In this document: in pieces, positions 14,318 to 22,052 of the stretch
How positions within the stretch are numbered: position 1 is the stretch's first letter
How the letters are laid out: the number at the start of each line of letters is the position of its first letter
From: Thermoguttaceae bacterium
Lineage (GTDB): Bacteria; Planctomycetota; Planctomycetia; Pirellulales; Thermoguttaceae
Direction: 5' to 3'
DNA: 64,000 nt
Assembly (NCBI GenBank): GCA_025060325.1
Contig: JANXBW010000004.1
Location: 1 to 64,000 of the forward strand
Position numbers and translations under genes: made by a program
Notes under the pieces: generated by a model
What the model saw: the letters and a program-made list of their open reading frames with translations, nothing else
What the model was told of the DNA's origin: nothing
The model's database searches: none

Positions 14318-17300
14318 GCACTTTCTCCTCCTGATCCGTGAGGGCCAAATCACCTGGTTCTGTGTTGATCTCCTGAGGATCAGAAGGTACCGGTTGCCCT
14401 TCAGGATCCCCTTCGGCAGCTGCCCGCGAGTTTATATCCACTGCAGCTGCCCGCTCGGAGGGGCGCTCCTGAGATTCCGGGCGAATCCCAGGCTCCCGAA
14501 TTTCCGCAGGCGGTTCCCGATTTAAAAGCTCTTCTTCTAACTGTTGTAGGAGATCGAGAACTTCGTTGGAAACGCCAAGGGCTCCAGTCGGCCGATTAAG
14601 CCAACCCGTTGGTCCGGCAAAGACACTTCGGCCTGACTCTGTGCCAGGGCCTCCCGTGTTAGCAACCAGGCGTGCGGGGGCCGGCAGTACAGAGTGAGAG
14701 GCGTACAAATTTTCAGGTCGCTGGAGTATTTCTCCGTTTGTTTGCACGTTTTCCCTTTCGGCTTCGGCTAGGCCCCAGGAGGCCAGGGCTAACAACCAGG
14801 GATCCATCACTTCGATCTGGATCGAAGCTGCCGTCTTGTACTCGGGGCCGGTGCCTGCCGGCGCTTTGTAAGCCTCGATGCGGGCGATCACGCGACTTGG
14901 CATCCCCATGGCCTGCCAAGCTTGCCGGCTGACATTCCAATGGATTTCTCCCGTGCGTGAATCAACAGTCAAGCCGGGCGGACCCTCGAGCAGCCGGTAG
15001 CGCACCTCTCCTGCCGGCCAGTCTGGATCGACTGCCCTCACTCGGGCCACCAGTCGGTCTCCCACCACAGCTTGGAACGGTCCAAGCTCCTCCCACACGG
15101 GCGGCTGATACACTTCGTCAACTCTAATGGAGATCTCTTTTTCGTCCCAAGCTCCGTAGCCATCGGTCACGCGTAGTCGAAGCTGATATACTCCCGGCCC
15201 GGCCGCCTCCCCAGGCTGCCATCTTATTATCCCGGTCTGGTCATCAAAAATGACACCGGCCGGATATTGGCCCTCTAAAGCAAAGACGAGATCCTGCGTT
15301 GGTAAATCGTTATCCGCCGCTACTGGCACGATTTCAACAAGGTCAAACTCCCGGGCAAATACTTCGTTGATAACAGCAAGTTGTGGGGGCTGGTTGTCCT
15401 CCGCCACAGTAAGCTGCAAGGTTGTCTCGCGATCAATTCCCGCGGAATCCACAGCCCGCAGCTTGATCTGATAGGTTCCGGGCCCTTGGGCTTCCGAGGG
15501 GGTCCAGCGGAGACGAGGTTCGCTTGGTTCAAAGGTCATCCCGTCCGGGAGTTGGCCGATAACTTCTATCGTGACCGGAGGGTAATCTGCCACCGCTGCG
15601 ACCACAAGTTCCCACGTTTGCAACTCGGTCAGTTGGTATTCTTGAGCGAGGAGGAAGTCGGGCGCATTGGCCACGGAAATAGAAAAGCTTTGCTCCGATT
15701 CATTGCCCGCCACATCCACAGCGCGGATGATGACCGGGTGGACCCCAGCTTGAGTGAAATTGGGAATCCACTGCACAACCCCTGTCGTTCTGTCGACAGT
15801 GATGCCGGATGGCCCAGAAACTAGTTCAAACGTGACGGGGCCGTTGACTTCCGGAACGATCTCTGGCTGGTATCGATACAGTCGCCCCTCGACGGCTTCC
15901 CCACTTGGACGGGAGGTAAATAGCGGAGCCACAGTGTCAACAATAAATGACACTGGGTCGGCGTCATCACTCCAGAGAGTGACGGTGTCGCGAAAATTAC
16001 CCACCGCCACCGGCACGTTGCGGAGCACTTGCACAGCCGAAAGGGTGTGAGGACCATCGGCAAAGGGAAATTCGCCGGTTGACTCCAATTCTAGCGAACT
16101 CCCTGTAGCAACGCCGGCTGCCACCTGGATGCCATCGATCAAAACATACACTTCCGCCCCTGCCACAAGACCCGTAAGGGAAAACTTAAGTCGGGCATTT
16201 TGAGAGTTGTTAAGTCGGGTGATGTTGTCGGACGCATTCGCGCCGGTATCCGAATCCTGCCCAAGCTTGACGGTAGGTTTACCCGGTCTAATGTACACTG
16301 GCACCAACTGTGAATCTTGACGGTAAACGCCGAGATTTTCATTGTCGGTGACGGCTATTCGTATACTATGGACACCGACAGCCCCCGGACCGGGTGTTAC
16401 CGTCAACAGGACCGTGGGCGCAGCGCTGTCGTAAACCCGAACCGATATCCCGCTGGTTGTAGCCGTGGCTGTGAATTTAAGCCGATCGTTTTCTCGATCA
16501 TAAGCTTCCACAATGGCGTTGACGGGCAAGCCGGCCTGGGTCCAAATGGGAGCGATAGGCTTAAGATAGGGCCCGGTGTTTGTCGTATCGGGACTGACGG
16601 TGACGCGAAAGGTTTGCGTCGCAGTATTCCCCTCGGAGTCGGTGACAGATACTTCGATTACCCCCGAGCCAGTAGTTCCCCAAGGAGCCACCAGCACCAA
16701 GGTCCTGTGGCTGGGGTCGGAAAAAACAGTGGCCGACTGAATAACCACCGGTGTCTGAGGGCGGCTATTCTGCCCCACATTGACCGCGGCAATTTGTTGC
16801 AGTACATCCCAGCCTTCGACAAGAAAACCAAAGACGCTGTGGTTGAAATCCAAATGGCGGGCCGGTCCAAGCGTAATAAAGAACTGCGAATCGTTGGTGT
16901 CGTCGCTACTCTTTGCCATCGAAAGGACCCCATCCCTTGTATGCATGAGGTTGGGGTGGAATTCGTCATCAAATCTCACGCCAGACCCGCCAGCTCCTGT
17001 TCCTGTGGGATCTCCGCCCTGAATGACAAAGTTAGGCTCAATTCGGTGGAATGTCAGCCCGTTGTAAAAGCCTTCATTGACAAGTTGGATTATCCGCCCA
17101 GTAGTGCGTGGTGCCCAATTCTCAAATAACTCGAACACAAGCGCTCCGTAACCCTGGACGTTTAGGCGGAGGTTGCGGTTGTTGTGTGCAATAACTGGCG
17201 AGAGGACCGGCTGGCTGAGATTGGGATGAGACAGAGAACTCTCGACCACTCGCGCAGAGAAGGTAAGTGCGTCCCCATCGGGGTCGATGGCGGTTAAGGG

Positions 17301-17510
17301 CACATACAGCGGGGCCCCGGAATGCAAGATTTGGTTAGGAATAGGCGACAGCTCAGGGGCCGCCATGAGACTGCGGTCCTCAAGTTGTTGAATCGTTAGT
17401 TGTCGCGCAAGGGCGCTCCTTTTTTCTTGGGGTACCGTCTTTCGGCGTTGCCGGCTTGACCCACCCTTGTTCTTTTGGCGGTAACTCCCTTTAAATGCTC
17501 GAGCACTCAT
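14307..17510 (-). CDS. Giant secreted protein with cyclophilin-type PPIase and Ig-like/cadherin-like domains
   Basis: A 1067-residue protein. The N-terminus is very basic and carries IQQLEDRSLMAA at residues 40-51, the LEPR/LEDR-xLL-type motif found at the N-termini of giant secreted planctomycete proteins in place of a standard signal peptide. Residues ~115-265 are a cyclophilin domain: VFELFENWAPRTTGRIIQLV, LTFHRIEPNFVIQGGDPTGTG (catalytic Arg156), DSQFFITLG and HSVFGFLVEGWDVL. The remainder is a chain of putative Ig-like (He_PIG) and cadherin-like domains, seen as repeated GIxxDxxTGxIxWxP and QIKLRAVDSAG units. The C-terminal 130 residues are Glu/Pro/Arg-rich and look disordered. Probably cell-surface located, with prolyl isomerisation outside the cytoplasm. 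Its stop overlaps the cbiQ start. ATG 17510 has only a weak ribosome site (GGAAC). Confidence 0.85.
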   Translation of the reverse strand: MSARAFKGSYRQKNKGGSSRQRRKTVPQEKRSALARQLTIQQLEDRSLMAAPELSPIPNQILHSGAPLYVPLTAIDPDGDALTFSARVVESSLSHPNLSQPVLSPVIAHNNRNLRLNVQGYGALVFELFENWAPRTTGRIIQLVNEGFYNGLTFHRIEPNFVIQGGDPTGTGAGGSGVRFDDEFHPNLMHTRDGVLSMAKSSDDTNDSQFFITLGPARHLDFNHSVFGFLVEGWDVLQQIAAVNVGQNSRPQTPVVIQSATVFSDPSHRTLVLVAPWGTTGSGVIEVSVTDSEGNTATQTFRVTVSPDTTNTGPYLKPIAPIWTQAGLPVNAIVEAYDRENDRLKFTATATTSGISVRVYDSAAPTVLLTVTPGPGAVGVHSIRIAVTDNENLGVYRQDSQLVPVYIRPGKPTVKLGQDSDTGANASDNITRLNNSQNARLKFSLTGLVAGAEVYVLIDGIQVAAGVATGSSLELESTGEFPFADGPHTLSAVQVLRNVPVAVGNFRDTVTLWSDDADPVSFIVDTVAPLFTSRPSGEAVEGRLYRYQPEIVPEVNGPVTFELVSGPSGITVDRTTGVVQWIPNFTQAGVHPVIIRAVDVAGNESEQSFSISVANAPDFLLAQEYQLTELQTWELVVAAVADYPPVTIEVIGQLPDGMTFEPSEPRLRWTPSEAQGPGTYQIKLRAVDSAGIDRETTLQLTVAEDNQPPQLAVINEVFAREFDLVEIVPVAADNDLPTQDLVFALEGQYPAGVIFDDQTGIIRWQPGEAAGPGVYQLRLRVTDGYGAWDEKEISIRVDEVYQPPVWEELGPFQAVVGDRLVARVRAVDPDWPAGEVRYRLLEGPPGLTVDSRTGEIHWNVSRQAWQAMGMPSRVIARIEAYKAPAGTGPEYKTAASIQIEVMDPWLLALASWGLAEAERENVQTNGEILQRPENLYASHSVLPAPARLVANTGGPGTESGRSVFAGPTGWLNRPTGALGVSNEVLDLLQQLEEELLNREPPAEIREPGIRPESQERPSERAAAVDINSRAAAEGDPEGQPVPSDPQEINTEPGDLALTDQEEKVLGS

Positions 17511-18447
17511 CGCTGTTCCGACCCGTAGCTCAAGGCCTCAACCGTCGACCCGGCAAGCTTGAATTTGGGAGCGAAAAGTGTCGGATGGGACATCTCTTTA
17601 AAGCATCATGCTTTGCTCGTGGCTAATTTCCAACTTCTCGCCAAGGCTTTCCAAATATCTGTCTGCCCTCCGTGAATAGAGCCTTGCACGCAAACCAAAA
17701 CTGGTGATCACTTGCATCGCTTCGTAAAGCCCTGTGTTTTGCCGCTACAGCGTACCTCCCCGAAAGATCGGCTAATCGGTTTAGGCGCCCGCTGGTGCCC
17801 CCGGATTTCTGCCCCGGCCTATGGAGGGTGAGATTGCAAACCTCATGCCTTAAAAATGATTGGGGCGGGAGGTAACAAAGGGGTAACGGCGAGTTCCCCA
17901 CGATTTTCTTACCGGGTAACTTAGGCAAGAGTTTCGCGCCGACGGAGTATAGCCACCGTAGTCCGCTCTTGCCGGTAAGCTTTTTTGCTTTCATAAGGTT
18001 TCAGGGGCTCTCTCCGAACGAACGATGCAGCGGTTCGACCAGGGCTTATCGCTAGCTAAGTCGTCGCGCCCTAATGCCCCAAAAACCGGGAAATCTGGGC
18101 CAGCCTTTCCGTCATGCTCTTTTTAGATATTTCCGGATGCTTTCTTTTTGGATATTTACGCGAGACCTTCCTGGGGGAATTTGCCCGCCTTACCGACGAC
18201 GCTCGAGCCGGGGTGGCCCCCTCCTTGCGCATCGACTCCATCCCTTTGGGGGGTATCCCCCTCTTTAGGAGGTACTGGGGCCAGGTGGTAGCGTGCTAAA
18301 CAGCTTTGGGCCTTGTCATCCCTCAAAAGTCGCACAATTATCGTTCCCGGCTGGGAAGATTTTTGCCCGAGCCGCGAAATAATTGGGTGGCGGGTCAAAC
18401 CGCGCCTGCTTGGCTGCCTTTCTCGAGCAAGCTTGGCCGGCGCTAGT

Positions 18448-18504
18448 CTCGTGGAGATGTTCGCTGGTCGAAATTGGTCCACGAGGGTCGCCTGTCCACG
18501 AGGG
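18448..18504. repeat. Three copies of TCCACGAG element (one inverted, two direct)
   Basis: CTCGTGGA at 18448-18455 is the exact complement of TCCACGAG at 18478-18485 and again at 18495-18502. The two direct copies extend to the 11-mer GTCCACGAGGG with 17-bp periodicity. The inverted copy can pair with either direct copy (8-bp stem), giving two mutually exclusive hairpins. The array is 75-130 bp upstream of the start codon at 18578, consistent with a regulator array or a switching 5' leader. Confidence 0.6.
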
Positions 18505-18529
18505 GGCCGACCCAGGGCTAGCAACAGAT

Positions 18530-18573
18530 GGAGTAAGTTTTTGGAAATTTGGGAGTAAGTTTTTGGAGATTTG
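18530..18573 (+). repeat. Tandem duplication of 22 bp directly before a start codon
   Basis: GGAGTAAGTTTTTGGAAATTTG-type unit present twice back to back (18530-18551 and 18552-18573), differing at one base (A versus G). The second copy ends 4 nt before ATG 18578. Each copy contains a GGAG that could act as ribosome site, so unit number would shift spacing and perhaps expression. Confidence 0.8.
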
Positions 18574-18577
18574 AGGG

Positions 18578-20413
18578 ATGAAAGAGAATCGCCTTAACAA
18601 GGTGGTGTTGACGGCCGTTTTGGCCTGGGGCCTTTGTTCGGCATGGGCACTTGGGCAGATTCGTCCCCAAACTCCGCAGCTTTTGCCGGCCAACACCGTC
18701 GCTTTGCTAACTGTTCCGGACATCCAAAGGGTTTTGCCCCAACTTCGCGAGACAAACCTCGGCCGCATGCTTCAGGATCCCGCCCTGGGGCCGTGGGCTG
18801 AAGAACTGTATGGTTGGCTAAGCCAGGCTTTAGAGCAGGTTCAAAAGCGGACCGGGGTTGGGGCGCCAGATTTGGCCTTGTTGTTTCGGGGTGAGCTCAG
18901 TGTGGCCCTGATTGATCGGCCGGAACAACCTGGGTTGGCCATTCTTATCGACTTTGCGGAAGACAAGACTCGCGTTGAGGAAATTTTGGCAACACTCGAA
19001 AAGAGCGCTACCTCACAAGGTGCCCGCCTTAGCACTACTCAAGTAGCCGGCGTCCCTGTGCGGGTCTTGGAAAGGGAAGCAGCCCGCACGGAGAGGCTGT
19101 ACTACTTGACACTGGAAAGAACACTCCTTGCGGCAAGTCATCAGGATGTGCTGGAGAACTTACTAGTCGCGTGGTTGAAGCGGCACCAAAACGCTAAGGG
19201 CCAAAACTCCGCGCCAGGGGCGCCGAAGGTGGGTACTTCGGGGGCCGGCGAAACCTTTAGCTCCCTAGGTGATTCGGCTTCGTTTAACTCATTGCTTGCG
19301 GAGTGTCAGAAACTTCAAAAAGAGCGCCCCCTAGCTTTCTGGTATGTCGATCCAATCAACCTTCTCCGTTCTGTCGGTCAAGATAATCCCAACATCCAAT
19401 TTGCCTTGGTGATGGCCCCGATTTTGGGTCTGGACGGGATTTCCGCCTTAGGGGGCGCCGTCTCGGCGGCTATTGGTCCGCTGGATTGGTTCACGCAGAC
19501 TCACTTGCTGATTTCCGGACCGCGAGGTGGGGCACTCGGCTTATTGAGCTTCGGTGCTGGGGATTATTCGCCCCCACGATGGGTGCCTGACTCCAGTGCG
19601 GAGTACCTCAGTTTGAACTGGAGGTTGCCTGACGTGCTGGAGGCGGTGCGGACGATATTGGACGGGTTCCGTGGATCTGGCGCTTTGGCCGCGGAGCTCA
19701 AACGGGTTTCCAGCCGCATTGGCATTGACATCGAAACGGAGCTTGTGCCCACCCTGACTGGTCGGATCGTGCTGGCTACCGTGATCCAATATCCCGCTCG
19801 GCGGGACAGCCGGACCCAAATCCTGGGGCTTGAAGTTCGCGACGAGGGAAAGGCCAAGGAGTTGCTCCGCCGAGTGGTCGAGCGTCTAGGCGAGCGGGTG
19901 AGTACGGAAAACTTTGGTCAGTTCGAATATTACCACATGGAGCGCCCGCGGGGAAACGAACAGGTTTATTTTGGCGTGGTGGGAAGCTGGGTTTTAGCCA
20001 CAAACCAAAAAACCGTGTATCAGCTTGCGGTGAGCGCATGGGAAGGCACGGTGGGGACACTTGCCCAGACCAAAGAATTCCAGGCGATCGCTGCCCGGAT
20101 TGACGAACGCGTTGACCCGCTCAGCTTGGGTATGGTTCGTTTTGAGAACTCCCGGGAGAACATGCGCTTTTTGTTTGAGCTTGCCCAGTCAGAGGAGGGT
20201 CGGAAGCTCCTCGAGGAAGCTGCAGGTCGGGATCGAGGTGCTCGAGCAATTCGAAACCTGATCAACCGCCGCGGACTGCCGCCTTTTTCTGTGGTGGAGC
20301 CTTACCTAGTGCCCCAGGGAAGCGTACTTATCAGCGATGAGAGCGGGCTCCACTTCTTGACATTCTCTTTCCGGGAAAATCCTCCCTCGGAGGGGCAGAA
20401 GGCCGACAAGTAA
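18578..20413 (+). CDS. Secreted DUF3352-like protein of unknown function
   Basis: A 611-residue exported protein with a clear signal peptide (residues 1-26, VVLTAVLAWGLCSAWALG). After it come repeated alpha/beta modules resembling DUF3352-type planctomycete and cyanobacterial proteins: LLPANTVALLTVPDIQRVL at the N-terminus, LALLFRGELSVALIDRPEQPGLAILIDF, and a second similar pass LTGRIVLATVIQYP..TQILGLEVRDEGKAKELLRRVVERL, with GVVGSWVLATNQKTVYQLAV. No catalytic motif is apparent. Such proteins are usually predicted periplasmic. ATG 18578 sits after the tandem repeat described above. It precedes the V-ATPase operon on the same strand by 163 bp, with a weak terminator and a candidate promoter between, so co-transcription is doubtful. 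Confidence 0.72.
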   Translation: MKENRLNKVVLTAVLAWGLCSAWALGQIRPQTPQLLPANTVALLTVPDIQRVLPQLRETNLGRMLQDPALGPWAEELYGWLSQALEQVQKRTGVGAPDLALLFRGELSVALIDRPEQPGLAILIDFAEDKTRVEEILATLEKSATSQGARLSTTQVAGVPVRVLEREAARTERLYYLTLERTLLAASHQDVLENLLVAWLKRHQNAKGQNSAPGAPKVGTSGAGETFSSLGDSASFNSLLAECQKLQKERPLAFWYVDPINLLRSVGQDNPNIQFALVMAPILGLDGISALGGAVSAAIGPLDWFTQTHLLISGPRGGALGLLSFGAGDYSPPRWVPDSSAEYLSLNWRLPDVLEAVRTILDGFRGSGALAAELKRVSSRIGIDIETELVPTLTGRIVLATVIQYPARRDSRTQILGLEVRDEGKAKELLRRVVERLGERVSTENFGQFEYYHMERPRGNEQVYFGVVGSWVLATNQKTVYQLAVSAWEGTVGTLAQTKEFQAIAARIDERVDPLSLGMVRFENSRENMRFLFELAQSEEGRKLLEEAAGRDRGARAIRNLINRRGLPPFSVVEPYLVPQGSVLISDESGLHFLTFSFRENPPSEGQKADK

Positions 20414-20425
20414 GAAACACCTGTC

Positions 20426-20447
20426 AGAGGGTTAATGCCCCTCTTTC
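20426..20447 (+). terminator. Weak terminator-like hairpin after DUF3352-like gene
   Basis: AGAGGG (20426-20431) pairs with CCCTCT (20439-20444) over a 7-nt loop, followed by only a short TTC tract. It lies 13 bp after the stop codon; termination may be partial. Confidence 0.4.
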
Positions 20448-20479
20448 AGCCCCCGTTCTCCTGGGCGCAAGCGGTCAGG

Positions 20480-20504
20480 TATAATCGTCTTTTTCCAAAA
20501 GACG
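20480..20504 (+). promoter_or_regulatory. Candidate -10 box with adjoining inverted repeat ahead of the V-ATPase operon
   Basis: A perfect TATAAT lies at 20480-20485; no good -35 is visible at 16-18 bp. It is directly followed by CGTCTTTT (20486-20493) and AAAAGACG (20497-20504), an 8-bp perfect inverted repeat with 3-nt centre that would span the transcription start. This may be an operator or a 5'-end hairpin controlling the ATPase genes starting at 20577. Confidence 0.45.
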
Positions 20505-20576
20505 ACCGCAAAGCGCTCGGAAGCGGGGGTATTTGTCACTAATTAACTGATCTTTTGATTGACCGAGGAGCTCAGG

Positions 20577-21236
20577 ATGGCCCAGACGATTGACTCTTTT
20601 ATCAGCCGGCTTCGCGCGGAGGGAGTGGATGCCGCTAAGAAAGAGGCCGAGGAAATCAAGCGGCAAGCTCAGCAGGAAGCTGAGGAAATCCTCCGCAGCG
20701 CAAGGGCCGAGGCTGAACGCATCCTGGCCGAAACGGAGCGGCAGCGGAAAATCACGCTCGAAAGGACAAGGACCGACTTGGAGCTAGCGGCTCGGGATGT
20801 GGTGGGCTATTTGCGGGCCACTTTGAATAAGGCACTTACGGCGCTTTTGGCCAAGGCGGTGGAGGCCGCCTTTAGCGACCCGGAGTTTTTGCGTCAGCTG
20901 ATTTTGCAGGTTGTTCGGGAATATGCGGCTGCCGATTTACGACAGCAAGCTCCCCTGACCATCCGAATCCCCGCAGATGCGCAGGAAAAGCTTCGCGATT
21001 GGCTACTGGTGCAATTTCACCAACTGGCAGGGACCTCGAAATCGGCTGATTTTGCCCCCGAAGTAGTGGCGACTCTTAACAAAGCCGGCTTTGAGTACAA
21101 AGTTTCCGCCGGGACAGTCGAGGTGACTTCCGACTCTGTAGTCCAACTCCTAAAAGAGATTCTCACACCCGAACTTCAAGGGATTATTGACAAGGCAATA
21201 ACCTCCGAAAGCCCGCCCCAGGCCGCCAGTGCTTAG
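20577..21236 (+). CDS. atpE: V/A-type ATPase subunit E (peripheral stalk)
   Basis: A 219-residue peripheral-stalk subunit linking the V1 head to the membrane sector. The N-terminal half is a continuous charged coiled coil (residues ~15-75, EEIKRQAQQEAEEILRSARA and similar), followed by a globular C-terminal domain with LILQVVREYAAADLR, as in bacterial E subunits. A TTG 18 bp upstream is in frame, but ATG 20577 with GAGGAG 6 nt before it is the better start (MAQTIDSF). It is the first gene of an E-DUF2764-A-B-D-I-K operon. A separate G/H-type partner subunit is not encoded nearby. Confidence 0.88.
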   Translation: MAQTIDSFISRLRAEGVDAAKKEAEEIKRQAQQEAEEILRSARAEAERILAETERQRKITLERTRTDLELAARDVVGYLRATLNKALTALLAKAVEAAFSDPEFLRQLILQVVREYAAADLRQQAPLTIRIPADAQEKLRDWLLVQFHQLAGTSKSADFAPEVVATLNKAGFEYKVSAGTVEVTSDSVVQLLKEILTPELQGIIDKAITSESPPQAASA

Positions 21237-21317
21237 GGATTTAACGAGTCGGAGTCCCAAAAAGCGGAAGTTAACGTCTCACTGACAAGGAAATAGTCAA
21301 CAGGACGTTTCTTATCA

Positions 21318-22013
21318 ATGCTTGGCCGATTGCGATATTTCATTACGGCTTTGCCGGGGCTTGGAACTCTCGGCACGGTCCCACCTATCGGCCTTGCGGA
21401 ATTGCTAGAGCATCTGTCCGGAGCACCACGCCCCCGACATCTGGTGGAAACGATTGCCTTATTGGATGACCTTGAACAACGCGAAGCGTACCTTGCGGGA
21501 GAACTCAAGCAGGTCGAACCCACTGTGCTCACCGTGGAGCAAGTAAAGGGAGAGTCTCCCCTCCCGGGCTTCCTAAGTCCGGAGGCAAGTCCTCACTCGT
21601 ATACCATCGAATTGGACAGGCTCTGGGCCAGCTATTTCCATCATGTCTATCAACTGGCGGGAGAGGAAGATTGCGAGTTTCTTCGGCGATGGGTGGGTTT
21701 CGAGGTTGCGTTGCGGAACGCGCTGGCCGTGGCCCGGGCGCGGAAGCTGGAGCTAGATGAATCGGGGTTCGTGGTGGCGCCGGAACTGGCCGATCCCACT
21801 TTGGACTTCGCCAATGTGATTTCGGAGTGGTCAGTCGCTAAGACGCCGCTAGCTGGGTTGCAGGTTGTCATCCGCGCCCGGTGGGATTGGTGCGATGCTC
21901 ACGAGGCTTGGTTCAGCTTTACAGAGGACGAGATCCTCGTTTACGCTTTGAGGCTTATGCTTTTGGAACAGTGGCGGCGGACCTCTGGCGAAGGAAAACC
22001 AGCGGAGGGTTGA
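21318..22013 (+). CDS. DUF2764 family protein of the V-type ATPase operon
   Basis: A 231-residue cytoplasmic protein in the position held by a conserved uncharacterised gene between atpE and atpA in Chlamydia and Borrelia-type V-ATPase operons (DUF2764). It begins LRYFITALPGLGTLG, corresponding to the 'YY.L.aSLP.L' opening of the family, has a helical LAELLEHLSG segment next, and ends with FTEDEILVYALRLMLLEQWRR. By position and helical content it may replace the missing subunit C (central-stalk connector), an inference not shown by sequence. The ribosome site before ATG 21318 is weak. The gap to atpE is 81 bp and to atpA 39 bp. Confidence 0.72.
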   Translation: MLGRLRYFITALPGLGTLGTVPPIGLAELLEHLSGAPRPRHLVETIALLDDLEQREAYLAGELKQVEPTVLTVEQVKGESPLPGFLSPEASPHSYTIELDRLWASYFHHVYQLAGEEDCEFLRRWVGFEVALRNALAVARARKLELDESGFVVAPELADPTLDFANVISEWSVAKTPLAGLQVVIRARWDWCDAHEAWFSFTEDEILVYALRLMLLEQWRRTSGEGKPAEG

Positions 22014-22052
22014 CGCGGCAGACATATAGGCGGCAATTGAGGAAAGAGTGCA

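Larger units (their letters stand above)
17511..18577. other. Long intergenic region between divergent genes
   Basis: About 1.07 kb between the divergently transcribed cyclophilin/Ig and DUF3352-like genes. Frames of up to 123 codons exist but have no ribosome site, domain pattern or composition of a real gene. A hairpin GGGGG-GTAT-CCCCC lies at 18248-18261. The downstream third contains an unusual set of direct and inverted repeats, listed separately. Confidence 0.55.

Noticed and set aside
17623-17994. 123-codon minus-strand frame
   Set aside because: No ribosome site before the ATG, erratic composition (Ser/Arg/Leu/Cys mixture), no domain pattern; looks like chance opening in a long intergenic region.
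18010-18050. GGTTCGACC, possible tRNA T-arm
   Set aside because: No complementary T-stem or acceptor stem within 90 bp on either side.
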